From contig JANYES010000025.1 in the NCBI GenBank assembly GCA_025362975.1, positions 1-64,000 on the forward strand: a stretch of 64,000 nt of DNA, read 5' to 3'. The stretch comes from Alphaproteobacteria bacterium. GTDB taxonomy: Bacteria > Pseudomonadota > Alphaproteobacteria > Rickettsiales > SXRF01. Under the pieces are notes generated by a model. The model was not told the origin of the DNA. It did no database searches and saw only the letters and a list, made by a program, of their open reading frames with translations. The translations under genes were made by a program, and so were the position numbers. This document shows, in pieces, positions 44,316 to 55,044 of the stretch; positions within the stretch are counted from its first letter, which is position 1, and every line of letters begins with the position of its first letter.

Positions 44316-45836
44316 ATGTCGACAGGACTTTTAGAACTCGTAAACAGCAAGGTCGGCCTCAAGGCCAAATACGGCAACTGGATCAACGGCAAGATGATCG
44401 AGCCGGTGTCCGGCGAATATTTCGACTGCACCACGCCGGTGACGGGCAAGGTTTACACCAAAGCCGCCCGCTCGGGCGATAAGGACGTGGAACTCGCGCT
44501 CGACGCGGCACATGCGGCGGCTCCGGCATGGGCGGCTATGCCAGCGGCGCAGCGCGCGGTGATTCTCAATAAAATCGCCGACCGGGTGGAAGAAAACATT
44601 GAAAAACTTTCCTACGCCGAGTCGTGGGACATGGGCAAGCCGCTGCGCGAGGCGATGGCGGGCGATATGCGCATGGTGATCGACCATTTCCGCTATTTCG
44701 CGGCAGCGTGCCGCATGGACGAAAGCACGATTTCACAGATCGACGAAACCACCGTGGCGTATCACTTCCATGAGCCGGTGGGTGTGGTAGGCGCGATTAT
44801 CCCGTGGAATTTCCCGCTCACCCTGATGTCGTGGAAAACAGCGCCCGCGCTCGCTGCGGGCAATTGCATCGTGATCAAACCTGCGGAGCAATCGCCGCTG
44901 TCGATCATGGTGTTCATGGAGTTGATCGCCGATCTGCTGCCACCGGGCGTGGTCAATGTGGTGCACGGGTTCGGCCCTGAAGCGGGCAAGGCGCTTGCTA
45001 CCTCCAACCGCGTCGGAAAATTGACGTTTACGGGCGAAACTTCGACCGGAAAACTGATCATGCAATACGCGTCGCAGAACATCGTGCCGGTAACGCTGGA
45101 GCTGGGCGGCAAATCGCCGAACATCTTCTTCCCCGATATCTTCGACAAGGATGATGATTACGCCGATAAATGCATGGAAGGCTTTACCATGTTTGCCCTC
45201 AACAAGGGCGAAGTCTGCACCTCGCCGACGCGGGCGCTCGTGCATGAAAGCATCTATGATAAATTCATGGAAAAAGCCATCGCGCGTGTCAAGAAAATCA
45301 CCGTTGGCAATCCGCTGGAACTCACCACCATGATGGGGCCGCAGGCCTCGAAAGAACAGTTCGAAAAAGTGCTGTCTTATGTCGATATCGGCATTAAAGA
45401 AGGCGCCAAACTCAAAACCGGCGGCGAGCGAGCCAAGCTCGGCGGCGAGCTGGATACCGGGTATTTCATGACGCCGACTATCTTCGAAGGCGACAATTCC
45501 ATGCGCGTGTTCCGCGAAGAAATCTTCGGCCCCGTCGTATCGGTGGCAAAGTTCAAAGATTTCGACGACGCCATCCGCATCGCCAACGACTCAACTTATG
45601 GGCTGACCGCCGGTGTCTGGACGCGCGATCTCAACACCTCCTACAAGGCCGTGCGCGCCATTAAAGCGGGCCGCGTGTGGGTGAACGCCTACCATCTATA
45701 CCCCACGCATGCGGCCTTCGGCGGCTACAAGCAATCGGGCATCGGGCGCGAGAACCATCACATGATGCTGTCGCATTTCCAACAGACGAAAAACATGCTG
45801 GTCAGCTATAGCACCACGGCGCTTGGGTTCTTCTGA
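44316..45836 (+). CDS. Aldehyde dehydrogenase (AldB/ExaC-like)
   Basis: 506 residues. [29 protein letters not shown] (general base Glu) and [13 protein letters not shown] with catalytic Cys301. The overall sequence is that of acetaldehyde/short-chain aldehyde dehydrogenases such as AldB or ExaC. Within the operon it could oxidise aldehydes arising from branched-chain or alcohol metabolism. It starts 68 bp after the dehydrogenase and ends 2 bp before the carboxylase beta gene. Confidence 0.92.
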   Translation: MSTGLLELVNSKVGLKAKYGNWINGKMIEPVSGEYFDCTTPVTGKVYTKAARSGDKDVELALDAAHAAAPAWAAMPAAQRAVILNKIADRVEENIEKLSYAESWDMGKPLREAMAGDMRMVIDHFRYFAAACRMDESTISQIDETTVAYHFHEPVGVVGAIIPWNFPLTLMSWKTAPALAAGNCIVIKPAEQSPLSIMVFMELIADLLPPGVVNVVHGFGPEAGKALATSNRVGKLTFTGETSTGKLIMQYASQNIVPVTLELGGKSPNIFFPDIFDKDDDYADKCMEGFTMFALNKGEVCTSPTRALVHESIYDKFMEKAIARVKKITVGNPLELTTMMGPQASKEQFEKVLSYVDIGIKEGAKLKTGGERAKLGGELDTGYFMTPTIFEGDNSMRVFREEIFGPVVSVAKFKDFDDAIRIANDSTYGLTAGVWTRDLNTSYKAVRAIKAGRVWVNAYHLYPTHAAFGGYKQSGIGRENHHMMLSHFQQTKNMLVSYSTTALGFF

Positions 45837-45838
45837 GC

Positions 45839-47455
45839 ATGGGTGTTCTTTCAAGCCAGATCGCTCCGGAATCCACCGGTTTCAAGGATAATGCCAAGCA
45901 TCATCGCGGGCTTACCGAGGAGCTGAACAAACGCCTCGCCACGGTCAAGCTGGGCGGCGGCGCGAAGGCTCTGGAGCGTCACACGTCGCGCGGAAAATGG
46001 CTGCCGCGCGAGCGGATTGACCGGATTCTCGACCCCGGCTCGCCGTTTCTTGAACTTTCGGCGCTTGCCGCGTGGGATATGTACCAGCAAGAAGGCGCAG
46101 TGCCTTCGGCGGGGATTATCACCGGCATCGGGCGTATCCACGGCAAGGATTGCATGCTGGTGGCCAATGACGCCACCGTCAAGGGCGGCACGTATTTCCC
46201 GATGACGGTGAAGAAGCATTTGCGGGCGCAGGATATTGCATTGCAGAACAATCTGCCTTGCGTGTATGTCGTCGATTCCGGCGGGGCGTATCTGCCGATG
46301 CAAGACGAGGTGTTTCCGGACCGCGATCATTTCGGGCGTATTTTTTATAACCAGGCGCGCATGTCGGCCGCCGGCATTCCGCAGATCGCGGCGGTGGTCG
46401 GCTCGTGTACGGCGGGCGGCGCATATGTGCCGGCTATGTGCGATGAGAGCGTCATCGTCAAGGGTAACGGCACAATCTTTTTAGCGGGTCCGCCGCTGGT
46501 GAAAGCCGCAACCGGCGAGGATGTGACCGCCGAGGCGCTGGGTGGTGCCGAAGTACACACGACGCAGTCGGGCGTGGCCGATCATTTTGCGCAAAATGAG
46601 GAAGAAGCGCTCGGCCTCGTGCGCGATATCGTCGAGCATCTGAACTGGAGACCGGTAGCGCCCAATACGCAACCCTACGACGAGCCACTGTACAAGGCCG
46701 ACGAGCTGTACGGGATTTTACCGAAAGACACGACGCGCACGCCGTTCGATGTGCGCGAAGTCATCGCCCGCCTTGTCGATGGCTCGGTGTTTCATGAGTT
46801 CAAAAAACGTTACGGGACAACCATTGTATGCGGCTTTGCGCAGATTCATGGGCAGCCGGTTGGCATTATTGCCAATAACGGGATTTTGTTCAGCGAATCG
46901 GCGATCAAGGCGACGCATTTTGTCGAGCTGTGCTGCCAGCGCAAGATTCCGCTGGTGTTTTTGCAGAATATCACCGGTTTTATGGTCGGCAAAAAATACG
47001 AATCCGAAGGCATTGCGCGCCACGGGGCGAAGCTGGTGATGGCTGTTTCCAACGCGCAGGTGCCGAAGATGACGGTGATCCTCGGCGGCTCTTACGGGGC
47101 CGGGAATTACGGCATGTGCGGGCGGGCGTATGACCCGCGGTTCCTGTGGATGTGGCCCAACGCGCGGATTTCCGTCATGGGCGGCGAACAGGCCGCCGAC
47201 GTGCTCACCCGCGTGAAGCAGGATGCGCTGGAAAAAGAAGGCAAGAAGCCCATGAAGGGCAAGGAGCTGAATGATTTCCGCGCGCCTACGCTTGCTAAAT
47301 ATGAAACCGAGGGCAGCTGTTATTACAGCTCGGCGCGCCTGTGGGACGACGGGGTGATCGACCCCGCCACAACCCGCGATGTGCTGGGCCTCGCGCTGGC
47401 AGCCAGCCTTAACGCACCCATTGCCGATACGAAATTCGGCGTATTCAGGATGTAA
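45839..47455 (+). CDS. mccB: Methylcrotonyl-CoA carboxylase beta subunit
   Basis: 538 residues, carboxyltransferase fold in two halves: [20 protein letters not shown] and [25 protein letters not shown] (seen in parts at the N-terminal half), then [16 protein letters not shown] and [16 protein letters not shown]. These are MCC beta rather than propionyl-CoA carboxylase features. It transfers the carboxyl group from biotin to 3-methylcrotonyl-CoA in leucine degradation. Flanked by liuC with 2 bp spacing. Confidence 0.94.
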   Translation: MGVLSSQIAPESTGFKDNAKHHRGLTEELNKRLATVKLGGGAKALERHTSRGKWLPRERIDRILDPGSPFLELSALAAWDMYQQEGAVPSAGIITGIGRIHGKDCMLVANDATVKGGTYFPMTVKKHLRAQDIALQNNLPCVYVVDSGGAYLPMQDEVFPDRDHFGRIFYNQARMSAAGIPQIAAVVGSCTAGGAYVPAMCDESVIVKGNGTIFLAGPPLVKAATGEDVTAEALGGAEVHTTQSGVADHFAQNEEEALGLVRDIVEHLNWRPVAPNTQPYDEPLYKADELYGILPKDTTRTPFDVREVIARLVDGSVFHEFKKRYGTTIVCGFAQIHGQPVGIIANNGILFSESAIKATHFVELCCQRKIPLVFLQNITGFMVGKKYESEGIARHGAKLVMAVSNAQVPKMTVILGGSYGAGNYGMCGRAYDPRFLWMWPNARISVMGGEQAADVLTRVKQDALEKEGKKPMKGKELNDFRAPTLAKYETEGSCYYSSARLWDDGVIDPATTRDVLGLALAASLNAPIADTKFGVFRM

Positions 47456-47457
47456 CT

Positions 47458-48252
47458 ATGCCTTACCAACTTTTGACGCTGGCGATTGATGAACGTGGTG
47501 TGGCTTCGGTGGAACTTAACCGGCCAGAGGTGCATAACGCGTTCAACGATGCATTGATTTCCGAGCTGACGACGGTGTTTCGCGAGCTGGATAAGAACGA
47601 CGCGGTGCGCATCGCGCTGCTGTCGGGCGCGGGGAAGTCCTTCTGCGCCGGAGGCGATATCAACTGGATGAAGGCGACGAAGGGATATTCGGAACAAGAA
47701 AACATCGCCGATTCCGAGAAGCTTGAAAATATGTTCGCCACCATCCACGCGTTTTCCAAGCCGCTGATCGGCGTGGTTCACGGCTATGTATTCGGCGGCG
47801 GTTCGGGCCTGACGGCTGTGTGCGATTATGTGGTGGCGTCGGAAGCCAGTATGTTTGGGTTTACCGAGACGCGCCTCGGGTTGGTACCGGCGACGATTGC
47901 GCCGTATGTGATGGAAAAAATCGGTAATTCGGCGGCACTCGCCTATTTCGTGTCCGGGCTGATGTTTCCCCCGGACGTGGCGCGCGATATCGGTCTAATT
48001 CACGCCAGCGTGCCGGAAGAAATGCTGGCAACCGCGCGCGCCGAAGTGGTGGCGGAGTTTTTGAAAGCCGGGCCGCAGGCGGCACGCAAGGCCAAGGCGT
48101 TGGTGCGCGAGGTGATGAAACTCAAAGGCAACAAGCGCGAATTGACGGCGTATACGACCAAAACCATCGCCCAGATCCGCACCACGGATGAGGCGCAGGA
48201 AGGCATGGCAGCCCTGCTGGAAAAACGTAAAAGCGCGTGGTCGCTGAAATGA
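47458..48252 (+). CDS. liuC: Methylglutaconyl-CoA hydratase (enoyl-CoA hydratase family)
   Basis: 264 residues, crotonase fold: LNRPEVHNAFND, SGAGKSFCAGGDINWM (oxyanion site) and GYVFGGGSGLTAVCDYVVASE. Position between the two carboxylase subunit genes marks it as the hydratase that makes HMG-CoA from 3-methylglutaconyl-CoA, the LiuC role. It overlaps the next gene by 4 bp. Confidence 0.9.
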   Translation: MPYQLLTLAIDERGVASVELNRPEVHNAFNDALISELTTVFRELDKNDAVRIALLSGAGKSFCAGGDINWMKATKGYSEQENIADSEKLENMFATIHAFSKPLIGVVHGYVFGGGSGLTAVCDYVVASEASMFGFTETRLGLVPATIAPYVMEKIGNSAALAYFVSGLMFPPDVARDIGLIHASVPEEMLATARAEVVAEFLKAGPQAARKAKALVREVMKLKGNKRELTAYTTKTIAQIRTTDEAQEGMAALLEKRKSAWSLK

Positions 48253-49739
48253 AAATAAAGCGCCTGCTCATTGCCAATCGCGGGGAGATCGTCAGCCGGA
48301 TTGTGGCGACGGCACGGCTCATGGGCATTGAAACGGTGACAGTATTTGCCAGCGACGACAGGGATTTGCCGCATGCGGGCATCGGAGATTTTTCGTGCCT
48401 GCTGGAAGGCGAGACGCTCGCAGAAACCTATCTGAACATTGAACAGATCATTGCTATTGCCAGGAAAACCAAGGCGGATGCGATTCACCCGGGTTACGGG
48501 TTTTTGTCGGAAAATGCCGGGTTTGCCAAAGCTGTGGCCAAGGCCGGGCTGATTTTTGTGGGGCCGACGGCGCAAGTGATCGCCGCGATGGGGGACAAGG
48601 CCGCCTCGCGCAAGCTGTGCGAGGAGATCGGCGTGCCGGTGGTGCCGGGGTATCACGGGGCGGCGCAGGATGCGGCATCAATGGCCAAAACCGCCAAGCA
48701 GATCGGTTATCCGGTGCTGATCAAAGCGGCTGCGGGTGGCGGCGGCAAGGGCATGCGCATTGTAGAAAACGAGAAGGATTTAGCTGGCGCGATTGCCTCG
48801 GCGGCGGGCGAAGCGAAGGCCGCGTTTAACAACGGGCAGTTGCTGATGGAGAAATATCTGCTCCAGCCGCGCCATATCGAAGTGCAGGTGTTTTCGGACA
48901 CATACGGCAACCATGTGCATATGTTCGAACGGGAATGTTCGATTCAGCGGCGCCACCAGAAGATCGTGGAAGAAAGCCCCTCGCCCGGCCTGCCGGAAGC
49001 GACGCGCAAGCGCATGTTCGACTGCGCGGTGAAAATTACGTCGCATATCAACTACACTGGCGCAGGCACGGTGGAGTTTATCCTCGATAATCGCGGGGAA
49101 TTTTATTTTTTAGAGATGAATACGCGTTTGCAGGTTGAGCACCCGGTTACGGAAATGGTAACGGGGCTGGACCTTGTGCGCTTGCAGTTGGAAGTGGCGC
49201 AAGGCGGCAAGCTCGGGGTGATGCAAAGCGATATTACGCAGACGGGGCACGCTATCGAGGTGCGCCTTTACGCAGAGGACCCGGCGAAAGAATTTCTGCC
49301 ATCGCCGGGCGAATTGTTAAATTTTACGTTGCCGCACCTTCCGGGCGTGCGCTGCGAAAATGGCTACCGCAGCGGCACAAAAGTCTCCGGGCGGTACGAC
49401 CCAATGCTGGCGAAAATCGCCGCTTACGGCGCAACGCGCGATGAGGCGATTGAGCGCAGCTTGCAAGCACTTGGCGAATCACTGGTGATTGGCGTAACCA
49501 GCAACCTGGCATTCTTGATGAAGGTGCTGGATTCAAAACCTTTCCGCGATGGAAAAACGAATACGGATTTTATTCCTAAACACCGCAAGCTGCTGTTCTC
49601 AAAGGCGCTTTCCGATGTGGAGATTGCCAAAATCGCGGCGGCTCATTTGCTGTTTTCCAATAAGGCGAAAACGGCGGCAGGCGCGAGTGCGGTCGAGCAT
49701 TCGGCGTGGACGCATAGCGCATTGGCGGGGTGGCGATGA
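48249..49739 (+). CDS. mccA: Methylcrotonyl-CoA carboxylase alpha, biotin carboxylase part
   Basis: 496 residues from the ATG at 48249 (ATGA overlap with liuC). ATP-grasp biotin carboxylase: RLLIANRGEIVSRI, IHPGYGFLSENAGFA, AAAGGGGKGMRIV, EMNTRLQVEHPVTEMVTG. Usual MCC alpha subunits are about 660 residues and carry the biotinyl domain at the C-terminus; here that domain is encoded by the next gene, and the two together are 664 residues. The protein ends shortly after the biotin carboxylase domain, within what would be the linker region. Confidence 0.93.
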   Translation: MKIKRLLIANRGEIVSRIVATARLMGIETVTVFASDDRDLPHAGIGDFSCLLEGETLAETYLNIEQIIAIARKTKADAIHPGYGFLSENAGFAKAVAKAGLIFVGPTAQVIAAMGDKAASRKLCEEIGVPVVPGYHGAAQDAASMAKTAKQIGYPVLIKAAAGGGGKGMRIVENEKDLAGAIASAAGEAKAAFNNGQLLMEKYLLQPRHIEVQVFSDTYGNHVHMFERECSIQRRHQKIVEESPSPGLPEATRKRMFDCAVKITSHINYTGAGTVEFILDNRGEFYFLEMNTRLQVEHPVTEMVTGLDLVRLQLEVAQGGKLGVMQSDITQTGHAIEVRLYAEDPAKEFLPSPGELLNFTLPHLPGVRCENGYRSGTKVSGRYDPMLAKIAAYGATRDEAIERSLQALGESLVIGVTSNLAFLMKVLDSKPFRDGKTNTDFIPKHRKLLFSKALSDVEIAKIAAAHLLFSNKAKTAAGASAVEHSAWTHSALAGWR

Positions 49740-50242
49740 ACAAGACGCTGGTGATCAACGGGGCGGAAGTGACGCTGGAAAGCCTCGAACAAAAAGCGGG
49801 TTCGGTGCACTTTAGTTATAACGGGAAAGCTTACGCATTCCGGAGCACTCGCGCCGAAGACGGCAGTTTCGTGCTGGAAGAAGAACTCACACCCGGCGTG
49901 TGGCAGCGCGACTCTGGCGGCGCATGGAAAAGCGGCAAAGAAACCCGCACTGTGCAAGTCGGCGGCCTTGAAGCACGCATTACCGAGACATTGGCGGCGA
50001 ATACCGGGCCTGCCGCCGGAGCGCTTTCGCCGTTGGCGCCGATGCCGGGGTTGGTGAGGCAGGTGCTGGTGAAAAAAGGCGATAAAGTAGCCAAAGGGCA
50101 AACGCTCGTAGTCATCGAAGCAATGAAACTGCAACTGGCATTGCCGGCGGGCGGCGACGGTGTGGTCGAGGCGGTGCTGGTGAAGGAAGGCGAGCTTGTG
50201 GCCGAGGGGGCGGAACTGGTGACGCTGAAGGGAAGCGCATGA
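49736..50242 (+). CDS. Biotin carboxyl carrier protein of methylcrotonyl-CoA carboxylase
   Basis: 168 residues from the ATG at 49736, overlapping the stop of the biotin carboxylase gene by 4 bp. The C-terminal biotinyl domain has VVIEAMKLQ with biotin attached to Lys131, preceded by the APMPGLV motif. The first 95 residues correspond to the BT (subunit interaction) region of MCC alpha. So this is the detached C-terminal third of the alpha subunit. Confidence 0.92.
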   Translation: MNKTLVINGAEVTLESLEQKAGSVHFSYNGKAYAFRSTRAEDGSFVLEEELTPGVWQRDSGGAWKSGKETRTVQVGGLEARITETLAANTGPAAGALSPLAPMPGLVRQVLVKKGDKVAKGQTLVVIEAMKLQLALPAGGDGVVEAVLVKEGELVAEGAELVTLKGSA

Positions 50243-51117
50243 AAATCGATATCGTGGATGTCTCCGCCCGCGATGGGCTGCAGAATGAACCGCAGGCGGT
50301 GCGACTTTCCGCGCAGGATAAGGTCGATTATATTAAACTGCTGATGGCCACGGGGCTTAAGCGCATCGAGGCGGGCAGTTTTGTGAAGCCTTCGGCGGTG
50401 CCCGCGATGGCCAATTCCGCTCAGGTGGGCGAGGATTTGAAGCCGTTGCAAGCGGCGTATCCACAAGTCACATTCTCCTATCTCGTGCCCAATGAGCGCG
50501 GACTGGAGCGGGCGCGGGCCATCAAGGCGAAGGAAATCGCCATATTCCTTGGGGTTTCGGAAGAATTTGCGCGCGATAATATTAATGCGCCGTCGGTGGA
50601 GCAGTCGTTTGCCGATATCGCGCCGGTGGTAGGCCAGGCACTGGCGGCAGGAATACGCGTGCGCGGGTATTTGTCGACGATATTTGGCTATAGCGATATG
50701 GCATTTTCGCCGGATAAAGTAGCGCAACGCGCCGCGCAGTTGCTCGCGATGGGCTGCTACGAGGTGTCGCTGGGCGATACTACCGGCATCGGCACGGCGG
50801 ATATGACTGCCACGCTGATTACCGCGCTTCGCGATTTCGGCGTGCCGCTGTCGAAAGTGGCGATGCATTTCCACGATACGTTCGGTAGGGCCATTCAGAA
50901 TGTGGCGGTATCGTATGAGATGGGCATCCGCATTTTCGATGCTTCAACGGGCGGCTTGGGCGGCTGCCCGTATGCGCATAGCGCGAAGGGTAACCTCGCG
51001 ATGGGGGATTTGATTCATTGGGCGCGGGTGAACGGCATTGCGACCCCCGTGACCAACCCAGACATGCTGGAAAAAGCGGCGCGGTTCATGCTGCAAAAGC
51101 TGGGCAAGACCGCATGA
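50239..51117 (+). CDS. mvaB: Hydroxymethylglutaryl-CoA lyase
   Basis: 292 residues. VSARDGLQNEP at the N-terminus (metal and catalytic residues), SFVKPSAVPAMAN, and the signature GGLGGCPYAHSAKGN with the active-site Cys. It splits HMG-CoA into acetyl-CoA and acetoacetate, the last step of leucine degradation. 4-bp overlaps on both sides. Confidence 0.95.
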   Translation: MKIDIVDVSARDGLQNEPQAVRLSAQDKVDYIKLLMATGLKRIEAGSFVKPSAVPAMANSAQVGEDLKPLQAAYPQVTFSYLVPNERGLERARAIKAKEIAIFLGVSEEFARDNINAPSVEQSFADIAPVVGQALAAGIRVRGYLSTIFGYSDMAFSPDKVAQRAAQLLAMGCYEVSLGDTTGIGTADMTATLITALRDFGVPLSKVAMHFHDTFGRAIQNVAVSYEMGIRIFDASTGGLGGCPYAHSAKGNLAMGDLIHWARVNGIATPVTNPDMLEKAARFMLQKLGKTA

Positions 51118-52733
51118 GCATGATCTACCAGCGCGATCTTGATAAATGCGCGGCGAATCACCTGCCCCTCACCCCGATTGGGTTTATCGAACGCTCGGCG
51201 GATGTGTTTCCCGACCGTATCGCGGTGATTCACGGCGATATTCGCTACACATGGAATCAGGCTTATGCGCGCTGCCGCCAGCTTGCGCACGCGCTTTCCA
51301 AGCGCGGCATCGGGCGCGGCGATACGGTGTCGATCATGGCACCGAATGTCCCGGCGCATTTCGAGATTTATTTCGGAGCACCTATGGCGGGTGCGGTGGC
51401 CAATGGGCTGAATACGCGCCTTGACGCGCCGACGGTTGCGTTCCTGCTGACCCATAGCGAGACTAAGCTGTTGCTGGTGGACCGGCAATATTCGCATATT
51501 ATCAAACAGGCCCTCGCCCTGATGGACAAGCGCCCCATCGTGATCGATATCGACGACGCGGCGTTCGAAAGCGGCGAACTCCTCGGCGAGATGGATTATG
51601 AGGCGTTCCTCGCGCAAGGCGACGGCGATTACGCGTGGGAATGGCCGCTCGATGAATGGGATGCGATCAGCCTGAATTACACATCGGGGACCACCGGCGA
51701 TCCCAAAGGCGTGGTTTATCACCATCGCGGGGCGTATCTGAATTCTATCGGCAATGCGCTGGCCTTTAATTCGATGCCCGCGCACCCTGTTTATTTATGG
51801 ACGCTACCTATGTTCCACGCCAGCGGCTGGTGTTTCCCGTGGACAGTAACGGCGCTGGCGGGCACACATGTGTGCCTGCGCAAAGTCGAAGCGGCGGCGA
51901 TTTTTGAGGCGCTTGAACGGCATGAAGTCACGCATTTTACGGCAGCACCCGTGGTGCTCAATATGCTGGTGAATGCCCCGGTGAAAAAGAATTTCGAGCG
52001 CATGATTAATGTCATGACAGCGGGTTCCGCCCCGCCCGCGGTGCTGTTGGAAGCCACCGGCAAAATGGGGTTTAACGTCACGCATGTTTATGGCGGCACA
52101 GAAGTGTTCGGGCCGGATATGTCCTGCGCGTGGCACCCTGAGTGGGATGCGTTGCCACCCGACGAACAGGCGCGGCTGAAAGCCCGACAGGGCGTGCGAT
52201 ACGTGTCGCTGGAGAAGATGATTGTGGCCGACACCGACACGATGGAAGAACTCCCGCGTGACGGGGTAAGCATCGGCGAAGTGCTGATGCGCGGCAATGT
52301 GGTGATGAAGGGCTATCTCAAAAACCTAAAGACGACGTTAGCCACGTTCCGCGGCGGCTGGTATCACACCGGCGACCTCGCCGTGCGCCATCCCGACGGG
52401 TATATCGAGGTGAAAGACAGGCTGAAAGACATCATCATTTCCGGTGCGGAAAATATTTCGACCATCGAGGTGGAGAGCGTGATTTACCGCCATCCGGCGG
52501 TGCTTGATGCGGCGGTGGTGGCCAAGCCGGACGACCATTGGGGCGAAGTGCCGTGCGCGTTTATCGAGCTGAAAACGGGCGCGAGCGCCACCGAAGCCGA
52601 GATAATCGCGTTCTGCCGCGAGCATATGGCACATTTCAAGGCGCCGAAAAAAATCGTGTTCGGGCCGCTCGACAAAACGCCCACCGGCAAAATCCAGAAA
52701 TTCGTATTACGTGAAAAGGCAAAACAGTTATGA
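51114..52733 (+). CDS. Acyl-CoA synthetase (DmdB-like AMP-binding)
   Basis: 539 residues from the ATG at 51114 (overlaps mvaB stop). LNYTSGTTGDPKGVVYHHRG, VYGGTEVFGPD, YHTGDLAVRHPDGYIEVKDRLKDIIISGAEN (split across about 415-445) and TPTGKIQKFVLRE with catalytic Lys. WTLPMFHASGWCFPW places it in the group that includes 3-methylmercaptopropionate-CoA ligase and short/medium-chain ligases. Substrate not fixed. Confidence 0.9.
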   Translation: MSMIYQRDLDKCAANHLPLTPIGFIERSADVFPDRIAVIHGDIRYTWNQAYARCRQLAHALSKRGIGRGDTVSIMAPNVPAHFEIYFGAPMAGAVANGLNTRLDAPTVAFLLTHSETKLLLVDRQYSHIIKQALALMDKRPIVIDIDDAAFESGELLGEMDYEAFLAQGDGDYAWEWPLDEWDAISLNYTSGTTGDPKGVVYHHRGAYLNSIGNALAFNSMPAHPVYLWTLPMFHASGWCFPWTVTALAGTHVCLRKVEAAAIFEALERHEVTHFTAAPVVLNMLVNAPVKKNFERMINVMTAGSAPPAVLLEATGKMGFNVTHVYGGTEVFGPDMSCAWHPEWDALPPDEQARLKARQGVRYVSLEKMIVADTDTMEELPRDGVSIGEVLMRGNVVMKGYLKNLKTTLATFRGGWYHTGDLAVRHPDGYIEVKDRLKDIIISGAENISTIEVESVIYRHPAVLDAAVVAKPDDHWGEVPCAFIELKTGASATEAEIIAFCREHMAHFKAPKKIVFGPLDKTPTGKIQKFVLREKAKQL

Positions 52734-53911
52734 AAGACCCCGTCGTTATTGTTTCCGTTGCGCGCACGCCGATTGGCGGGTTGCTCGGAGATTTCAAGGA
52801 TGTGAGTGCGACCGTGCTTGGCAGCGTGGCGATTCGCGCGGCGCTTGCAAACGCGGGGCTTTCGCCCGACACGGTCGATGAAGTCAACATGGGCTGCGTG
52901 CTGAGCGCAGGGCTGGGCCAGGCCCCGGCGCGGCAGGCAGCAATCGGCGCGGGTTTGTTGGAATTAACACCTTGCACCACGATCAGCAAAGTCTGCGGCT
53001 CGGGGATGATGGCGGTGATGCTGGCACATGACGCGATTATGGCCGGAACGGCGCTTCGCATGGTCGCCGGCGGCATGGAGAGCATGACCAACGCCCCTCA
53101 CCTGCTGCTCAAAGCTCGCCACGGGCATAAGATAGGCAACGTGGCCATGCAGGACCATATGTTCCTCGACGGGTTGCAAGACGCGTATGATAAGGGCAAG
53201 CTCATGGGCGTGTTCGCCGAAAACTGCGCGGGGCATTTCAATTTTTCGCGCAATGCGCAGGATGCATTTGCGATTGAATCGCTCGAGCGCGCCAAAAAAG
53301 CGACGGCCAATGGTAGCTTCGCGGCTGAAATCGCGCCGGTGACAGTGCAGGGTAAAAAAGTCGACGTGGTCGTCTCGGTGGATGAGCACCCGCAGAAAGC
53401 CGATATCGCCAAGATTCCGTTGCTGAAGCCCGCCTTCGATAAGGCTGGCACGGTGACGGCAGCTAATTCAAGTTCAATTTCCGACGGTGCGGCGGCACTG
53501 GTGTTGATGAAAGCGTCCGAGGCGGAACTGCGCGGACTGACACCACTTGCTAAAATCGCAGCGCACGCCAGCCACGCTCAGGCTCCGGCGTGGTTTACCA
53601 CGGCACCTATCGGGGCATTCCAGAAGCTGTCGGAAAAAACAGGCTGGGCGCTGGCGGATGTCGATCTGTTCGAAATCAACGAGGCCTTTGCCGTCGTCGT
53701 GATGGCGGCAATGCAGGAATTGCAGCTACCGCATGAGAAAGTCAATGTCCACGGCGGCGCATGCGCGATGGGGCATCCGATCGGCGCATCGGGGGCGCGC
53801 ATTTTAGTGACGCTGGTGTCGGCGATGAAAAAATACGGCGCCAAGCGCGGCATGGCTGGGCTGTGCCTCGGCGGCGGCGAAGCGGTGGCCGTGGCGGTGG
53901 AGGCGTTATGA
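52730..53911 (+). CDS. Acetyl-CoA C-acyltransferase (thiolase)
   Basis: 393 residues. Nucleophile Cys89 in TISKVCGSGM, GGMESMTNAPHLL, NEAFAV and GGACAMGHPIGASG (His), and CLGGGEAVA (second Cys; most thiolases have GGGMG here). It would cleave 2-methylacetoacetyl-CoA or acetoacetyl-CoA. Overlaps neighbours by 4 bp on both sides. Confidence 0.93.
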   Translation: MKDPVVIVSVARTPIGGLLGDFKDVSATVLGSVAIRAALANAGLSPDTVDEVNMGCVLSAGLGQAPARQAAIGAGLLELTPCTTISKVCGSGMMAVMLAHDAIMAGTALRMVAGGMESMTNAPHLLLKARHGHKIGNVAMQDHMFLDGLQDAYDKGKLMGVFAENCAGHFNFSRNAQDAFAIESLERAKKATANGSFAAEIAPVTVQGKKVDVVVSVDEHPQKADIAKIPLLKPAFDKAGTVTAANSSSISDGAAALVLMKASEAELRGLTPLAKIAAHASHAQAPAWFTTAPIGAFQKLSEKTGWALADVDLFEINEAFAVVVMAAMQELQLPHEKVNVHGGACAMGHPIGASGARILVTLVSAMKKYGAKRGMAGLCLGGGEAVAVAVEAL

Positions 53912-55044
53912 TCGCCAACGAAACACAAAGCATGATTCAGGACATGGCGCGTAATTTCGCCCGCGAGCGGCTGGCGCCGGGCGCGGCGGCGCGCGATCTT
54001 TCGGCGGAGTTTCCGGCGGAGGAAGTGGCGGAGATGGGCAGGCTCGGGCTGATGGGCATGCTGATTCCTGAAAATTACGGCGGGTCGGGCGCTGATTACG
54101 TGTCGATGGCACTCGCCATTGAAGAAATCGCGGCGGCCGACGGGTCGTGCTCGACCATCGTGAGCGTGCAGAATTCGCTGGTAGGGGCCGGGCTTTTGAA
54201 GCATGGCAATGACTGGCAGAGGGAGCATTTTTTAAAGCCCATCGCACGCGGCGATATGCTGTCGGCGTTTGCGCTGACGGAGCCGCAGGCAGGGTCGGAT
54301 GCGGCATCACTTCGAGCAACCGCGAAAAAAGACGGCGATTATTACGTGCTCGACGGTGCCAAGCAATTTATCACCTCCGGCAAGCATGCGAAAGTGTCGC
54401 TGGTCTTCGCGGTCACAGATAAAAACGCAGGCAAAAAGGGTATTTCGGCGTTTATCGTGCCGACTGATACCCCGGGTTATAGCGTCAGCAAAATCGAGCA
54501 TAAGATGGGCCAGCTATCGTCGGATACGGCGTCATTGCAGTTTAATGCCATGCGTGTGCCAGCGACGCACCGTTTAGGGGAGGAAGGTGAAGGCTACAAA
54601 ATCGCGCTATCGAATCTTGAGGGCGGGCGCATCGGCATCGCGGCGCAGTGCATCGGCATGGCGCGTGCGGCGCTTGACGTGGCGCTGACGTATTCAAAGG
54701 AACGCGAAACCTTTGGCAAGCCCATCTGGCAACATCAGGCGGTGGCGTTTCGCCTGTCGGATATGGCGACACAGCTGGAAGCCGCACGGCAATTGTTGTT
54801 GCATGCCGCGAGCCTTCGCGATGCGAACCTGCCCTGCTTGAAAGAAGCCTGCATGGCCAAGCTGTTCGCTTCGGAAATGGCCGAGCGCGTTTGTTCATGG
54901 GCGATGCAGACGCTCGGCGGCTATGGCTACCTCAAAGATTTCCCCATCGAGCGGATTTACCGTGACGTGCGCGTAGCGCAGATCTATGAAGGAACGAGCG
55001 ATATTCAACGGCTCATTATCAGCAGGGAACTCAATGCAGCTTAG
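53908..55044 (+). CDS. Acyl-CoA dehydrogenase, second copy
   Basis: 378 residues from the ATG at 53908 (overlaps the thiolase stop; the frame is open further up but that part is antisense to nothing and not dehydrogenase-like). FALTEPQAGSDAAS, ERETFGKPIWQHQA, TLGGYGYLKDFPIERIYRD, YEGTSDIQR. Together with thiolase and the SDR below it suits 2-methylbutyryl-CoA (isoleucine) or isovaleryl-CoA oxidation. Confidence 0.92.
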   Translation: MIANETQSMIQDMARNFARERLAPGAAARDLSAEFPAEEVAEMGRLGLMGMLIPENYGGSGADYVSMALAIEEIAAADGSCSTIVSVQNSLVGAGLLKHGNDWQREHFLKPIARGDMLSAFALTEPQAGSDAASLRATAKKDGDYYVLDGAKQFITSGKHAKVSLVFAVTDKNAGKKGISAFIVPTDTPGYSVSKIEHKMGQLSSDTASLQFNAMRVPATHRLGEEGEGYKIALSNLEGGRIGIAAQCIGMARAALDVALTYSKERETFGKPIWQHQAVAFRLSDMATQLEAARQLLLHAASLRDANLPCLKEACMAKLFASEMAERVCSWAMQTLGGYGYLKDFPIERIYRDVRVAQIYEGTSDIQRLIISRELNAA

